NCBI RefSeq assembly: GCF_025971955.1
Contig: NZ_JAPDMX010000009.1
Span: 21,695 to 85,694, forward strand
Direction of reading: 5' to 3'
Origin: Shewanella subflava
Lineage (GTDB): Bacteria > Pseudomonadota > Gammaproteobacteria > Enterobacterales > Shewanellaceae
DNA length: 64,000 nt
Part shown: positions 15,627-33,200 of the stretch, piece after piece
Layout of the letters: every line of letters starts with the position of its first letter
Position numbering within the stretch: position 1 is the first letter of the stretch
Notes under the pieces: model-generated
The model's database searches: none
The model's input: the letters and a program-made list of their open reading frames with translations, nothing else
Told to the model about the DNA's origin: nothing
Translations under genes and position numbers: made by a program

Positions 15627-15829
15627 TATCCCCCCGCCACAGCAGAAAAAAATTCAATCTGATCATCTGCTTGGCACTGATATTGTGACCATTCGCTACG
15701 GGGTATGATGGCTTGATTAACCACCACAGCAACGCTTTGCGGTGCAACTTGCTTACATACAAGTAGCTCCGCCAAGGTTTGATTGTCAGCAAGTTGTTGT
15801 AACTCGCCATTGATGTGTATTGTTATCAC
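15626..15829 (-). CDS. thiS: sulfur carrier protein ThiS
   Basis: 67 residues with the ubiquitin-like beta-grasp pattern and the essential C-terminal Gly-Gly (FFSAVAGG). ThiF adenylates the terminal Gly, which then carries the thiocarboxylate sulfur to ThiG. It starts 48 bases after thiF and ends overlapping the thiG start. Confidence 0.93.
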   Translation of the reverse strand: MITIHINGELQQLADNQTLAELLVCKQVAPQSVAVVVNQAIIPRSEWSQYQCQADDQIEFFSAVAGG

Positions 15830-15877
15830 TGAAAATCCTTATTCTTTGCTATTGGCTTAATCTGATGCGTTAATCAA

Positions 15878-16663
15878 TTAACGACAAACACAGCAGTGTT
15901 TATCAATGGGCATCGTCGCTTTAGACCATGACAAGCGCTTCGCATCAAATCGATGCAATACACCAAATTCAACCTGCCTGCCTATAATGTGGTTCATGCC
16001 TGCTAACGCCTGCATCGAGGCCATTATTCCCACAGCAGGCCCTAACACCCCCATTTGGCTGCAGTTTTGACTAAGCAAACTGTCAGCTGGAAATACACAG
16101 TGGTAACATCCGTGTGGCTTAATGTTGGTTGCTGATAAATTTGTCAATACTGACTCTGGAAGGTAAGCAAACCATTGCCCCTGATCAGCTGAGATAGCAG
16201 CACTGAACAACGGCAGATGTTGCTCAACCGCAATACGATTGATTAATTGACGCGTTGCAAAGTTATCACTGCAATCAAATATCACTTGTGGTGATATGGC
16301 ATTAAATAACTGCAGGTAATTTTCCGGCGCTAACCGAACTGAATGAGCCAATATTTTGCTGTCACGATTGCGCTGTTGCAGTTTGCCTGCAGCAACATGG
16401 GCTTTGTTCACATCAATATCATTTGCGCTAAACAATAACTGCCTTGGCAAATTAGATAACGTCACCTTATCGTCATCAATCAGATGTATCTGCCCCACGC
16501 CAGATGCCGCTAAATACTGAGCCACCAGCTGCCCTAACCCACCCACGCCAACCACTATTACTTCAGCGTTCATCAAGGCGAGTTGCCCTTGCTCAGATAC
16601 ATCAGTCAACAGCATTTGCTTGGAATAGAGTATGTATTGATGATCGTTCAAACTCGTTTTCAC
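15878..16663 (-). CDS. thiF: ThiS adenylyltransferase ThiF
   Basis: 261 residues, E1-like enzyme with the nucleotide-binding VIVVGVGGLGQLVAQYLAASG near residue 35, the IHLIDDDKVTLSNLPRQLLF segment and zinc-ligand cysteine pairs (CYHC in the C-terminal half and CCVC at the end). It adenylates the ThiS C-terminus. Its ATG overlaps the thiDE stop by four bases (ATGA), so the two are probably coupled. Confidence 0.94.
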   Translation of the reverse strand: MKTSLNDHQYILYSKQMLLTDVSEQGQLALMNAEVIVVGVGGLGQLVAQYLAASGVGQIHLIDDDKVTLSNLPRQLLFSANDIDVNKAHVAAGKLQQRNRDSKILAHSVRLAPENYLQLFNAISPQVIFDCSDNFATRQLINRIAVEQHLPLFSAAISADQGQWFAYLPESVLTNLSATNIKPHGCYHCVFPADSLLSQNCSQMGVLGPAVGIMASMQALAGMNHIIGRQVEFGVLHRFDAKRLSWSKATMPIDKHCCVCR

Positions 16664-18494
16664 ATTGCCTCCTGATATTTCTCAGAGATAATGCAGCTTT
16701 TCGCCAATGTCTTTGAATGGACAATAGGCGCTAAGTTTTTCAGGGATTGCCATTGTTGATTTAATGCTTGATAGGCCACGACAGGATTGCGTGCTTGAGT
16801 GACCGCTCTTACCACAGCCACATCATCCACACCTGTGACAGCAATATCACTTAGTTTTTCACTCGTGATACCTCCAATCGCAACCGTTGGAAAATGGTCC
16901 TTCAACAACGAACAATATCGAGCGAGTTTGCCAATGCCTTGGGGATCTGAGGGTATATTTTTTGTGGTGGTGGCAAAAATATGCCCCAGTGCGATATAAG
17001 ATGGATTAACTTGCGTGGCGAGTAATATTTCAAAATAACTGTGGCTAGATAAGCCCAGTGCTATGTTATTTTGCGCTAAAACGGCCAAATCAGCTGATAA
17101 GGCATCTTCTTGGCCTAAGTGAACACCAAACGCACCGTATTTAAGTGCCAACTGCCAGTGATCATTAATAAAAAGTTGTGCATTATATTTTCGGCCGAGC
17201 TCAATGGCATTAGCCACTTGCTGCTCAATCCAGAAAGCTTTTTGCTGTTCATTTTCAAATCCAATGCCTTTATCACAGCAGTTTATGTCTTGTTTAAGCC
17301 GAAGTTGCAGGGTTTTACAGCCCGCTTGTAACAACAACGTCAACATAGAGACATTTGAAACCACGGGATAGACTTCAAGTGGCAAGGATAACTGCTTAAA
17401 TGCTAATTGCGTTTTTTGGCTAGTTGATTGACTGACTAACTGCTCAATACTGGCATTATCCAGCAATACTGATTGGCGAGAAGGCCCAGTTAGTTGAACA
17501 ATATGTGGCATAACATTAAGGGTTGAAGGCCAGCCTGTTTTGGATAAATAGCCAGCGCCTTCACCCATTTTAATGCCGTGTTTAAGCCCCTGTGTCACAT
17601 AGGCTTTGGCGAGTACCACCGCATCATGTAACACAAAATCCTGCGCTAAAAAGCTGGCTATGGCACTGGATAGCCTGCAGCCACTGCCGTGATTATTATC
17701 CGTGTCAATTCGCTCACTGCTCAGTATAAAAACACTGTTGTTATGTTCAATACTGCCACCCGCAACATGCTGACAGACATACACATCCATTGCTTTATCT
17801 GCTTGCCATTTAGCATCACCGCCCTTGGCAACTAGATGACAATCAAAAAAATGGCTGACTTGCTGCGCCATTGACACCATTTGGGCTAAATCCATCTCGT
17901 GATCCGCAAGTGATAACAGCCTGTTACTTGCTAAAGGCTTACCTTGTATTAGCACTTGCTGCTCGTCAGCTTGTTGTTGAACATCACAAGCCAAAGTAAT
18001 CAACTCTGATTGATTTGGGGTGATGACACTGACAACACCCCGAAATGGCGAAAAATCCACTGCAACTTGGCTTAATCTCTGACCTGTGGTTGCCACCATC
18101 ACTGGGTCTAAAATGATCGGAATGCCAGCCTCTTTAGCAAAACAATCCTTTAACCATTTAGCCAATTGATTAACTTGCTGCTGATTTGCCATTAAACCAA
18201 TTTTAATAGCATCAGGCGGCATGTCTAACTTAAGGGTATCTAATTGAGCCAATAACATTGCCTCAGATACCGCTTCAACCGAAGTCACATTGACCGAGTT
18301 TTGCGCTGTCAACGTGGTGATGACGGTACAAGCATGGCAATCCAAATCCTGAATGGTGGCTAAATCGGCTTGAATACCCGCACCGCCACCACTATCTGAG
18401 CCCGCAATTGTCCAAACAATTTTAGCCACCGATGCATGTTGACGACTGGCCGTTCCAGCGGCAGGTATTTGCGATGACACTTCATTAGCTACCA

Positions 18495-18495
<1 letters not shown>
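16660..18495 (-). CDS. fused HMP kinase/phosphate kinase and thiamin phosphate synthase (ThiD-ThiE)
   Basis: 611 residues with two enzymes in one chain. The N-terminal ThiD half (about 25-290) has TIAGSDSGGGAGIQADL, LTAQNS, IILDPVMVATTGQRL and the phosphate loop NHGSGCRLSSAIASFLA. The C-terminal ThiE half (about 345-585) has LQLRLKQ, FINDHWQLALKYGAFGVHLG, LGLSSHS, YIALGHIFATTTKN and VAIGGIT. ThiD phosphorylates hydroxymethylpyrimidine twice and ThiE joins it to thiazole phosphate. Several ThiE positions differ from the most common form (LGLSSHS rather than GISTHS, LRLKQ rather than LRDK), but the ligands look kept. Its ATG overlaps the thiC stop (TAATG). Confidence 0.93.
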
Positions 18496-20546
<2,051 letters not shown>

Positions 20547-20671
20547 TTAAACATCTGTATTTAACTCAAGTAGCTATCAATAATCTACAGGGGGAAACAT
20601 GGGTAAAGCTAAGAGGGTATGGTAAAACCACTTAAGTTTTACGCATGAATAATCACACAAGATTATTATGC

Positions 20672-20752
20672 TTGTTACCTACGCAGGTTTTAGCCTGATC
20701 AGGTTCAACGGATCCCGAATTAACGGTCTCAGCCTTAATGGCACTCCGACAA
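20672..20752 (-). promoter_or_regulatory. TPP riboswitch (THI element)
   Basis: Read on the minus strand, the conserved blocks appear in order: GGAGTGCC, GGCTGAGACCG, CCGTTGAACCTGATC, GGCTAAAACC and GCGTAGG. These are the pyrimidine-binding CUGAGA loop and the pyrophosphate-binding arm of the TPP aptamer. It lies about 200 bases before thiC and should shut down the whole thiC-thiDE-thiF-thiS-thiG-thiH operon when thiamin pyrophosphate is plentiful. Confidence 0.95.
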
Positions 20753-22192
<1,440 letters not shown>

Positions 22193-22205
22193 TTAGCCTT
22201 AATCT

Positions 22206-22229
22206 CTGTCACCTCATTTGAGGTGACAG
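22206..22229 (+). terminator. hairpin between kdnA and kdnB
   Basis: Ten-bp stem CTGTCACCTC/GAGGTGACAG with loop ATTT, followed by TACTTTTTAC. It may be a partial terminator that lowers kdnB relative to kdnA, or an RNA-stability element. Confidence 0.65.
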
Positions 22230-22244
22230 TACTTTTTACAGTAA

Positions 22245-23339
<1,095 letters not shown>

Positions 23340-23361
23340 TACGTCTAAGTCATTTTGTCAT

Positions 23362-23381
23362 AAGGGCTCAGATGAGCCCTT
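23362..23381 (+). terminator. hairpin between kdnB and kdsB
   Basis: AAGGGCTC, loop AGAT, GAGCCCTT, then TTGTTT. Placed 22 bases after the kdnB stop and 30 before kdsB, so kdsB may have its own promoter or be partly insulated. Confidence 0.7.
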
Positions 23382-23410
23382 TTGTTTACCATTAAAATAG
23401 GTTTTTATTA

Positions 23411-24148
23411 ATGAATGTTACTCTATTAATTCCAGCTCGTTATGGTTCAAGTCGTTTTCCTGGCAAACCATTAGCGCCGATTAATGGTAAACCCATGATC
23501 CAACACGTTTACGAACGCGCGTCTTTAGCTAAGGGATTAAACAACATTTACGTTGCCACTGATGATGTGCGCATTAAAGATGCTGTTGAAGCCTTTGGTG
23601 GCAAAGTAGTCATGACCAGTGCAGATGCCGCATCGGGGACAGACAGAATAAATGACGCAATTAGCCAATTAGGGTTAGCCGATGATGATTTGGTGATTAA
23701 CCTACAAGGCGACCAACCACTTATTGACCCGATTTCAATTGAGCAAATCATTAGCTTATTTGAACGTCACCCTGGTGAGTTTGAAATGGCCACCTTAGGG
23801 TTTGAAATTGTCGATAAGAAAGAATTAGACGACCCGATGCACGTTAAAATGGTGTTTGACAATGATTTTAATGCATTGTATTTCTCGCGTGCGCGCATTC
23901 CTTTTGGTCGCGACACCCAAGATTACCCTGTGTATAAACATTTAGGAGTTTATGCTTACACGCGTCGTTTTGTTAATGCATTTGCTCAATTACCTTTAGG
24001 TAAGCTTGAAGATTTAGAGAAGTTAGAACAATTGCGTGCCTTGGAATATGGCCACAAAATTAAAGTGGCTATTAGCGCGTTTGATTCTCCCGAGGTAGAC
24101 ACCCCTGAAGATATTCGTAAATGTGAATTGCGTTTAGCGGTTGACTAA
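23411..24148 (+). CDS. kdsB: CMP-Kdo(8N) synthetase KdsB
   Basis: 245 residues, the cytidylyltransferase that activates Kdo or, in this context, Kdo8N with CMP for transfer to lipid A. The start [19 protein letters not shown] is the nucleotide-binding signature, and [11 protein letters not shown] and [11 protein letters not shown] are further family motifs. Its position after kdnA and kdnB supports preference for the 8-amino substrate, as shown for the Shewanella enzyme; that preference cannot be read from the sequence itself. Confidence 0.95.
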   Translation: MNVTLLIPARYGSSRFPGKPLAPINGKPMIQHVYERASLAKGLNNIYVATDDVRIKDAVEAFGGKVVMTSADAASGTDRINDAISQLGLADDDLVINLQGDQPLIDPISIEQIISLFERHPGEFEMATLGFEIVDKKELDDPMHVKMVFDNDFNALYFSRARIPFGRDTQDYPVYKHLGVYAYTRRFVNAFAQLPLGKLEDLEKLEQLRALEYGHKIKVAISAFDSPEVDTPEDIRKCELRLAVD

Positions 24149-24168
24149 CAAAATCTTGGAGAACCATC

Positions 24169-24384
24169 ATGGATTTATCAGGTTTTGAAGTGTGGATTAT
24201 CATAGGTTTAGTGGTTGGCATTATTGCCAGTAATCTAGCCGTGTTAAAATACAGTGCTAAATTTAAAATGCCTCATTTAGGCTCCCACAAGGATAAGAGC
24301 ATTGTTTCTGGGGATGATGCTAAAGCCACTGATGAGCAACGCCAAGTTAATTCAAAAGATAATCCATCATCAAAAACAGACTAA
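24169..24384 (+). CDS. DUF2897 family small membrane protein
   Basis: 71 residues with one N-terminal membrane helix (VWIIIGLVVGIIASNLAVL) and a charged, probably cytosolic tail. It matches my recollection of DUF2897, which commonly follows kdsB in Shewanella. Function unknown. TTGGAGAA precedes the ATG, and the gap to kdsB is only 20 bases, so it is probably cotranscribed. Confidence 0.8.
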   Translation: MDLSGFEVWIIIGLVVGIIASNLAVLKYSAKFKMPHLGSHKDKSIVSGDDAKATDEQRQVNSKDNPSSKTD

Positions 24385-24404
24385 TTCAAGACAGATTTAA
24401 CATC

Positions 24405-24424
24405 CGGCCAGCATATGTTGGCCG
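24405..24424 (+). terminator. terminator after the DUF2897 gene
   Basis: CGGCCA, eight-base loop, TGGCCG followed by TATTTT. Confidence 0.65.
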
Positions 24425-24632
24425 TATTTTGAGCAGGATTTATAGATAAAAAGTAAAAACTCAGCCTTATGTCATAGGTCGCAGAAATGGGTAACCATCC
24501 AAAGTAAAATAACGTTAACTGCAACTCGCTCAACTCAATTTAATCGCTTATTTAACGCTTCTCATGTGAATGAAATGAAGCTTTTAATTATTGTTACAAC
24601 ACCCACATTTTAGATACAAATCAGGTAGTCAT

Positions 24633-25073
24633 ATGCCCCTTACCGTTACAGATACTAGCTCAGAAGCAAGTCAACTTTCTGATGCCATGCTTGCCCGTAT
24701 AGAGCACTCTGAAGCTCGCGTGATCAAAGCCATCTTCCCTTCAAATACTAACCACCATAACACCTTATTTGGTGGTGATGCCTTAGCTTGGATGGATGAA
24801 ACAGCCTTTATTGCTGCCACTCGTTTTTGCCGTAAATCATTAGTCACTGTGAGCTCCGATAGAATTGATTTTAAAAAAGCGATCCCCGCAGGTAGTCTTG
24901 CGGAATTAGTGGCTCGAGTGATCCATGTTGGTAATACTTCACTGAAAGTTGAGGTGAATATTTTTGTTGAAGACATGTATAACGACCATCGTGAACATGC
25001 TATTAGAGGTGTGTTTACCTTTGTAGCCGTTGATAAGCAGCGCAATCCAACTAAAGTGTGGCCTTTAAGCTAA
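24633..25073 (+). CDS. acyl-CoA thioesterase, single hotdog domain
   Basis: 146 residues from the ATG at 24633, selected because AGGT lies eight bases before it; an upstream in-frame start at 24591 has no ribosome binding site. Hotdog-fold signature: KAIFPSNTNHHNTLFGGDALAWMDETAFIAA with the catalytic-region Asn/His and the D of AWMDE, then SSDRIDFKKAIPAGSLAELVARV. Members (YciA/acot type) hydrolyse acyl-CoAs to free acid and CoA in the cytosol. The chain length preference is unknown. It shares a bidirectional terminator with katG. Confidence 0.88.
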   Translation: MPLTVTDTSSEASQLSDAMLARIEHSEARVIKAIFPSNTNHHNTLFGGDALAWMDETAFIAATRFCRKSLVTVSSDRIDFKKAIPAGSLAELVARVIHVGNTSLKVEVNIFVEDMYNDHREHAIRGVFTFVAVDKQRNPTKVWPLS

Positions 25074-25159
25074 CTTTGATACTGCAACTGACTTTTCTCT
25101 GTTGACGGTAAATTGCTGAACATTTATTGACTGCCAACAGCGAAAGCAAAAAAAGATAA

Positions 25160-25201
25160 AAATCCATCCGCAATCGTTTATAACACGACTCGGATGGATT
25201 T
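25160..25201. terminator. bidirectional terminator thioesterase/katG
   Basis: Eleven-bp stem AAATCCATCCG/CGGATGGATTT with a 20-base loop; A-rich on the left and T-rich on the right, so it can serve both converging genes. Confidence 0.75.
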
Positions 25202-25226
25202 ATTTATCGTCTTACTTTGATTAACA

Positions 25227-27947
<2,721 letters not shown>

Positions 27948-28610
27948 ATGAAGCTAGAAAATTTAAACATTATTATTGCCGATGATCATCCCTTATTTCG
28001 CAATGCCTTACGCCAAGCTTTAAGTTCAGCTTTCAATAATACTCAATGGTTTGAGGCTGACAGTGCAGAAGCATTGCAACAATTAATGGATAATAACGAC
28101 GTATCATTCGATCTTATTTTACTTGATTTACAAATGCCTGGGTCGCATGGATATTCAACTCTTATCCATTTACGCAGCCACTACCCTAACATTCCTGTTG
28201 TAGTGATCTCTGCCCATGAGGATATTAATACTGTCAGTCGAGCGATTCACTACGGTAGCTGTGGTTTTATACCCAAATCATCATCAATGGAGACCCTTGC
28301 ACAAGCCCTTAATGCTGTGCTTTATGGCGATATTTGGTTACCTCCTGGAACACAAATTGTGCCGGTGAGTGATGATTCAACAGATCAAATGGCCAGCCGT
28401 TTATCCGACTTAACTCCCCAGCAATACAAAGTGTTGCAAATGTTTGCCGAAGGGTTACTCAATAAACAAATTGCTTATGATTTTGGTGTATCAGAAGCCA
28501 CAATCAAAGCTCACGCAACGGCTATTTTTAGAAAGCTTGGGGTGAGAAATCGCACCCAGGCGGTTATTGCGTTACAACAACTTGAAATGGAAAAGGTCAA
28601 TTTATCTTGA
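27948..28610 (+). CDS. NarL/FixJ-type response regulator
   Basis: 220 residues from the ATG at 27948; an in-frame GTG at 27924 would add eight residues and is equally possible, as neither has a strong ribosome binding site. Receiver domain (about 6-122) with the acidic pair in IIIADDHPLF, phosphoacceptor Asp in LILLDLQMPG and Lys in GFIPKSSS. A LuxR-type helix-turn-helix (about 150-210) has LTPQQYKVLQMFAEGLLNKQIAYDFGVSEATIKAH. There is no sensor kinase beside it. It overlaps the next gene by one base (TGATG). Confidence 0.92.
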   Translation: MKLENLNIIIADDHPLFRNALRQALSSAFNNTQWFEADSAEALQQLMDNNDVSFDLILLDLQMPGSHGYSTLIHLRSHYPNIPVVVISAHEDINTVSRAIHYGSCGFIPKSSSMETLAQALNAVLYGDIWLPPGTQIVPVSDDSTDQMASRLSDLTPQQYKVLQMFAEGLLNKQIAYDFGVSEATIKAHATAIFRKLGVRNRTQAVIALQQLEMEKVNLS

Positions 28611-29209
28611 TGGAGTTATCGCAGCTGCCGTTTTCTCAAGCCTGTGAAAATAACCAACGCCCCATTTTATCAATTTTAGCGCCCAAACTGACCAACTCAC
28701 TTCATTTACTCGAAGTGGGTTCTGGGACAGGACAACATGCGACATTTTTTGCCAGCCAGTTTTCCCACTTAACTTGGCAAGCCAGCGATCAACATTGCAA
28801 CCTTGATCATATCAATTGCCGTATTAAGCACTTTAACCTACCTAATTTACCTGCAGCAATCGCACTAGATATCAACCAAACATGGCCTATACATCGCTAT
28901 GATGCTGTCTTTACAGCTAATACTTTGCACATTATTAACCGTGAACTTGTAGAAATATTTTTTACTGGCGTTGCCAGAATAACTACTACAAATGCACACC
29001 TGCTAATTTATGGACCATTTAACTATCAAAAACGCTATACCAGTGACAGCAATGCTCATTTTGATCTTTGGCTCAAAGAACGCGACCCACAAAGTGGTAT
29101 TCGTGATATTGAATGGATTGAAGCCTTGGCCAACGCTCAGCAATTTGAACTTATAGAAGATGTTTCTATGCCTGCCAACAATCGTTTATTGCATTTTATC
29201 AAGCGATAA
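28610..29209 (+). CDS. DUF938 family SAM-dependent methyltransferase
   Basis: About 199 residues. The N-terminus LPFSQACENNQRPILSIL and the motif I LLEVGSGTGQHATFFASQF are typical of the DUF938 family, whose members have a class I methyltransferase fold. IDLNQ-type acidic motif appears as ALDINQTWP, then NTLHIINRELVEIFF and LLIYGPFNY. Substrate unknown. The start overlaps the response regulator stop, suggesting one transcript. Confidence 0.85.
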   Translation: MELSQLPFSQACENNQRPILSILAPKLTNSLHLLEVGSGTGQHATFFASQFSHLTWQASDQHCNLDHINCRIKHFNLPNLPAAIALDINQTWPIHRYDAVFTANTLHIINRELVEIFFTGVARITTTNAHLLIYGPFNYQKRYTSDSNAHFDLWLKERDPQSGIRDIEWIEALANAQQFELIEDVSMPANNRLLHFIKR

Positions 29210-29305
29210 TTTCCACAGTTCGTTGGCTTACATTTTTGCCCAAAAACAGTTAATTTAAGTACCACTCTTAAAAGCACTATGTAGTTGAACACAAGGAAAT
29301 ATATT

Positions 29306-30151
29306 ATGGGTTCAGTGACCACTAAGAAACATCCTAATGGCCTTGATTATGTCGAGGTGAACACGGATTTATGCCAAGCACGTATTTTTATGCAAGGCGC
29401 ACAAATTGATCAGTTTACCCCTACAGGTAAAGCCCCGTTGTTATGGGTGTCAGAAGCGGACGATTATCAAATAGGTAATGGGATCCGCGGTGGCATTCCC
29501 GTATGTTGGCCTTGGTTTGGAATGAACGGTGTTGAAGGTTTTCCGCAGCATGGGTTTGCCCGCACACGCATCTGGAACCTAGATTCAGTTAACATGCGAA
29601 ATCAACTCGTAGATTTAACATTCAGTTTAAAAATCAAAGAACAAGATAAGCAATATTGGCCTCATAATACCACAGTCAAAGTGCTATTTACCTTGGGCGA
29701 AACCTTATCTGTTAGCATAGTGAACCAAAATAATGCTGATTATGAAGTGAGCCTAACTCAAGCATTACACAGCTATTTTCCAATAAATGATATCCATCAA
29801 CTTAAGGCATCTGGTTTTGAACACTCTAAATACATAGAGTTTGGCAAAGGCCCCTATAAACAACCAACTGATGATGTAAGTTTTGATAAAGAAACCGATC
29901 GCGTTTATACCGATTTATCGTCAGTACAGCAATTACATACCCCACAAGGCACAATTGAAGTCAGCCGTGAAAATAGTCACTCAGCGGTGTTATGGAACCC
30001 TTGGATAGAAAAGTCGACTCGTCTCTCGCGCTTTAAAGCCGATGATTATTTAACTATGGTGTGTCTCGAAGCGGCAAATGTACTTGAAGATAAAGTGGTA
30101 TTAGCGCCAGGTGAAACGCATACCTTAACGACCCATATCCGTTGGGTTTAG
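29306..30151 (+). CDS. D-hexose-6-phosphate mutarotase (YeaD-like)
   Basis: 281 residues from the ATG at 29306 behind AAGGA; an upstream TTG lies before the ribosome binding site and is rejected. Aldose epimerase fold with WVSEADDYQIGNGIRGGIPVCWPWFG and FPQHGFARTRIWNL, whose His and the later Glu in VCLEAANV fit the catalytic His/Glu pair of the YeaD family. It interconverts alpha and beta anomers of glucose 6-phosphate. It is transcribed alone up to the terminator at 30208. Confidence 0.92.
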   Translation: MGSVTTKKHPNGLDYVEVNTDLCQARIFMQGAQIDQFTPTGKAPLLWVSEADDYQIGNGIRGGIPVCWPWFGMNGVEGFPQHGFARTRIWNLDSVNMRNQLVDLTFSLKIKEQDKQYWPHNTTVKVLFTLGETLSVSIVNQNNADYEVSLTQALHSYFPINDIHQLKASGFEHSKYIEFGKGPYKQPTDDVSFDKETDRVYTDLSSVQQLHTPQGTIEVSRENSHSAVLWNPWIEKSTRLSRFKADDYLTMVCLEAANVLEDKVVLAPGETHTLTTHIRWV

Positions 30152-30207
30152 CTTTCATCCATCCTTGCTAATATGTGTTAAACCAAAGCGTTTTTAGCAT
30201 TACTTTT

Positions 30208-30234
30208 AAAGCCAGAGTTTGATACTCTGGCTTT
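30208..30234 (+). terminator. terminator after the mutarotase gene
   Basis: Eleven-bp stem AAAGCCAGAGT/ACTCTGGCTTT with loop TTGAT, followed by TTAATT. Confidence 0.85.
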
Positions 30235-30255
30235 TTAATTGACCATGAAGTCTTA

Positions 30256-33200
30256 ATGATTAAAGGCCTATTCACCGTTAAACGATTATTACTTTTTATC
30301 CTGCTGATGTTTATCGGTGCGGGTTGGTATGTCAGCCAAAATATTCATCCCATCAGTGTCAAGGTGCTTAATAAACTTCTTGCACCTTATGATATTCAGG
30401 TAATTAACCTAGACTCACAATTTGTGTCGATCAATCAATTGCAAATTCCAAGGCTTATTTTGCAAATTGAAGACAGTTATTTGGCGATTCAGGACTTTGA
30501 ACTCAACCTGACTGATACGTTAGCGATTGTACAAAAACAACAACTCGACCCAAGTGATATCATCAAGATCACCAGCCAAAGTGTGTATATTGATTTGGGG
30601 GCAAGCTTTTTTAAACGCCAACGTCAGCAAAAAACCGAATCCAGTGCTGCATGGCAACTGGTTTTTAATCACATTCCCAATATTGATTTAGGCGAAGTGC
30701 TAATTAACCTACCAGCAATAGCCGCAACTGATGCTATTGCGGGTCATAACGCTGCAAAAACGACTCCGGTGAGTTTTCGTCACAGTTTAAAAATGGATAA
30801 GTTAACCCTTAATAGTCAAGGTGAGCTTAACACCCTGTGGCGGTTTGATAATAATGTATTATTTAACCTGCAAGCCCAGCTAAAACCCAAGGCTATTTCA
30901 TTGACATCGACGCTAAATTTGGGACAAAGCCAACAAGGTTTATATGCATTTTCATCATACTTAACCGCAGCGTTGCACACCTTATCATTACAAGATAAAG
31001 AACAGATACAAAACAGTATTATTGTTGAAATTGAACAACAACTTGCACAGGCGTTATCTCCATTAAAACAACAACAAATCAATATTACAGGTGAATGGCA
31101 TACTACAACACACTTTGATTTCGCTAATAGAGAGATAGCCTCTTCAAACCATTTTACCTCGCTAAATATTAGTTCAGCTCTATATCCCTCGCTAAACTTT
31201 GCATTGCAAGATGAATTTAATATAGAACTTGCCATTAAAGACCAATTAATGCCTGTCACCATTAGTGATAATTCCACAGAACAAACAACACACATGGCCT
31301 ATGGGGCAAAAATCGAGTTTGCACCTTTTAACCAGCAATTAACCTTTAACCCTGAACAGTTAAAACAACTACTCAAGCAATTTTCTCCACCATTACACGC
31401 TAATCAGTATGCTGAACTGTTGAAGGGGTTGTTACTTCCCAACAACGAAGACAATCTTGCCCAAGTCACGCTGTCAGCCTCATTAACAGAAGCGAGTTCG
31501 CTTTGGTTGCCGTTAAATAATCCACCACATCCCAAGGTGACTGACTTATCGCAAACTTGGCCTATGACTTTTAGTACCCCAAAGGTGGACGCCTATATAT
31601 CCGGTACAATATTTAAAAACCAATTTAGTTTGAGCAAATTACAGCTTAATAGCCTAGGTGAAATGCACTTTTCTATGAAGAGTGAATTATCGCTTGAACA
31701 GCCCAGTAATATTGTCAGCCTAATGTTGCCCCTGCAAGCCGAACCATTTTCTTTAAGATTGCCCATCGATGAATTGTCTTTAGGTAAAGGAGTCGTCAAA
31801 TTGGCTGCTGATTATCAACGTGCATGGGTTAATAATGGTTTTGAACAGGTCATCATGTTACAGCCATCAAGTATGATTAGCCTAGATAAGCTACAAGTCA
31901 CGAAAAAAAATCACAATGCTGCCGATTTACAAGTGCAAAAAATAGCTAGTGATCAAGCTAAGATCAGACTAAATCACATCAGTAAAGTAAAGATTAACCA
32001 GAATAGTATTGACCTAAATATCTCTCCTATGCAGGCCTCTTTTGACAAAGTAACTGCACTGTTATCATCACCTGCAGCCAAGCAACAAATTAACGCTGAA
32101 CAAGCCCTGATTTCATGGCAACCCCCTACGACATATTCGCTTTCGTGGGATCACGCATCCCCGCTAATAGACCAACTACTCACATACAGCAGTCGTCACT
32201 CACTCAACACACAGCTTGGACAACTAAAAGTCAGTAAAACACCACTAAAGCAACACAAACAAACATTGCTTAATTTAGATCAATTGGACATTAATCAGCA
32301 GTTCAGTATTCAAAATGGCTTAATTCAAAGTGATGATAAATGGCAATTTGATACTATCACCGCCAGCAGCCAACATTATTTTCAACCCAAATTATTGTCA
32401 TTAGCCGGACAATGGCAACTAGAAACGGATATCACAACCGCCCTACCCACAATCACTAAAAACCAAAAGCTACCATCGGGTTTAAATATTGAGGGAATGA
32501 TGAAGCTTAATGGCAGCTTTTCGATGAGCCAACGGGCGGGAGTTAATTACTTTGAAATGTTAATCCAGCCCAATATCGATAAACTGAAAGTGGATTATAT
32601 AGATCAATACATTGCCGATACCCAAATTAACACTGAGTGTAAATTCAATTGGCAACAAGCGATGACAGAAGCCATGGCATTTAGTCAACTTAATTGCCCC
32701 GAAACACTTATCAACATCCCCAATGGCCGTTCAGGGTTAATCTTCGAAGATGTTGATATCCGAGCCAATGTCGCGCTGGCCATTGATCCGAGTAAACCCG
32801 TAAATAACTGGTTGCAAAAGCTCACTGGTTTAAGTCATACCGATATCAGTATGACATTGACAGGTGATGTATTAGGTGGTCAATTTTTAATTCCTGAATT
32901 TGTATTTAAGTTGCATGACAAGTCCCATGGCTACTTATTATTACAAGGCTTAAGCCTAGAAAAATTACTTGCCCAGCAGCCGCAAGTGGGTGTGTATGCT
33001 AATGGTACGTTTGATGGTGTTCTGCCTGCTGAGTTTATCGATGGCAAACTTTCTATAACAGGAGGACATTTGGCGGCTCGAGAACCTGGCGGAGTCATTG
33101 AGGTTGCTAACAGCGAGGCCATTGAGCAATTAAAACAAACTCAACCCTATTTAGGTTTAGTCTTTGATGCGTTAGAGCATTTAAATTACCAACAACTGGC

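Noticed and set aside
30816..31295. 159-codon minus-strand frame inside ydbH
   Set aside because: Shadow of ydbH; cysteine-rich translation without any motif.
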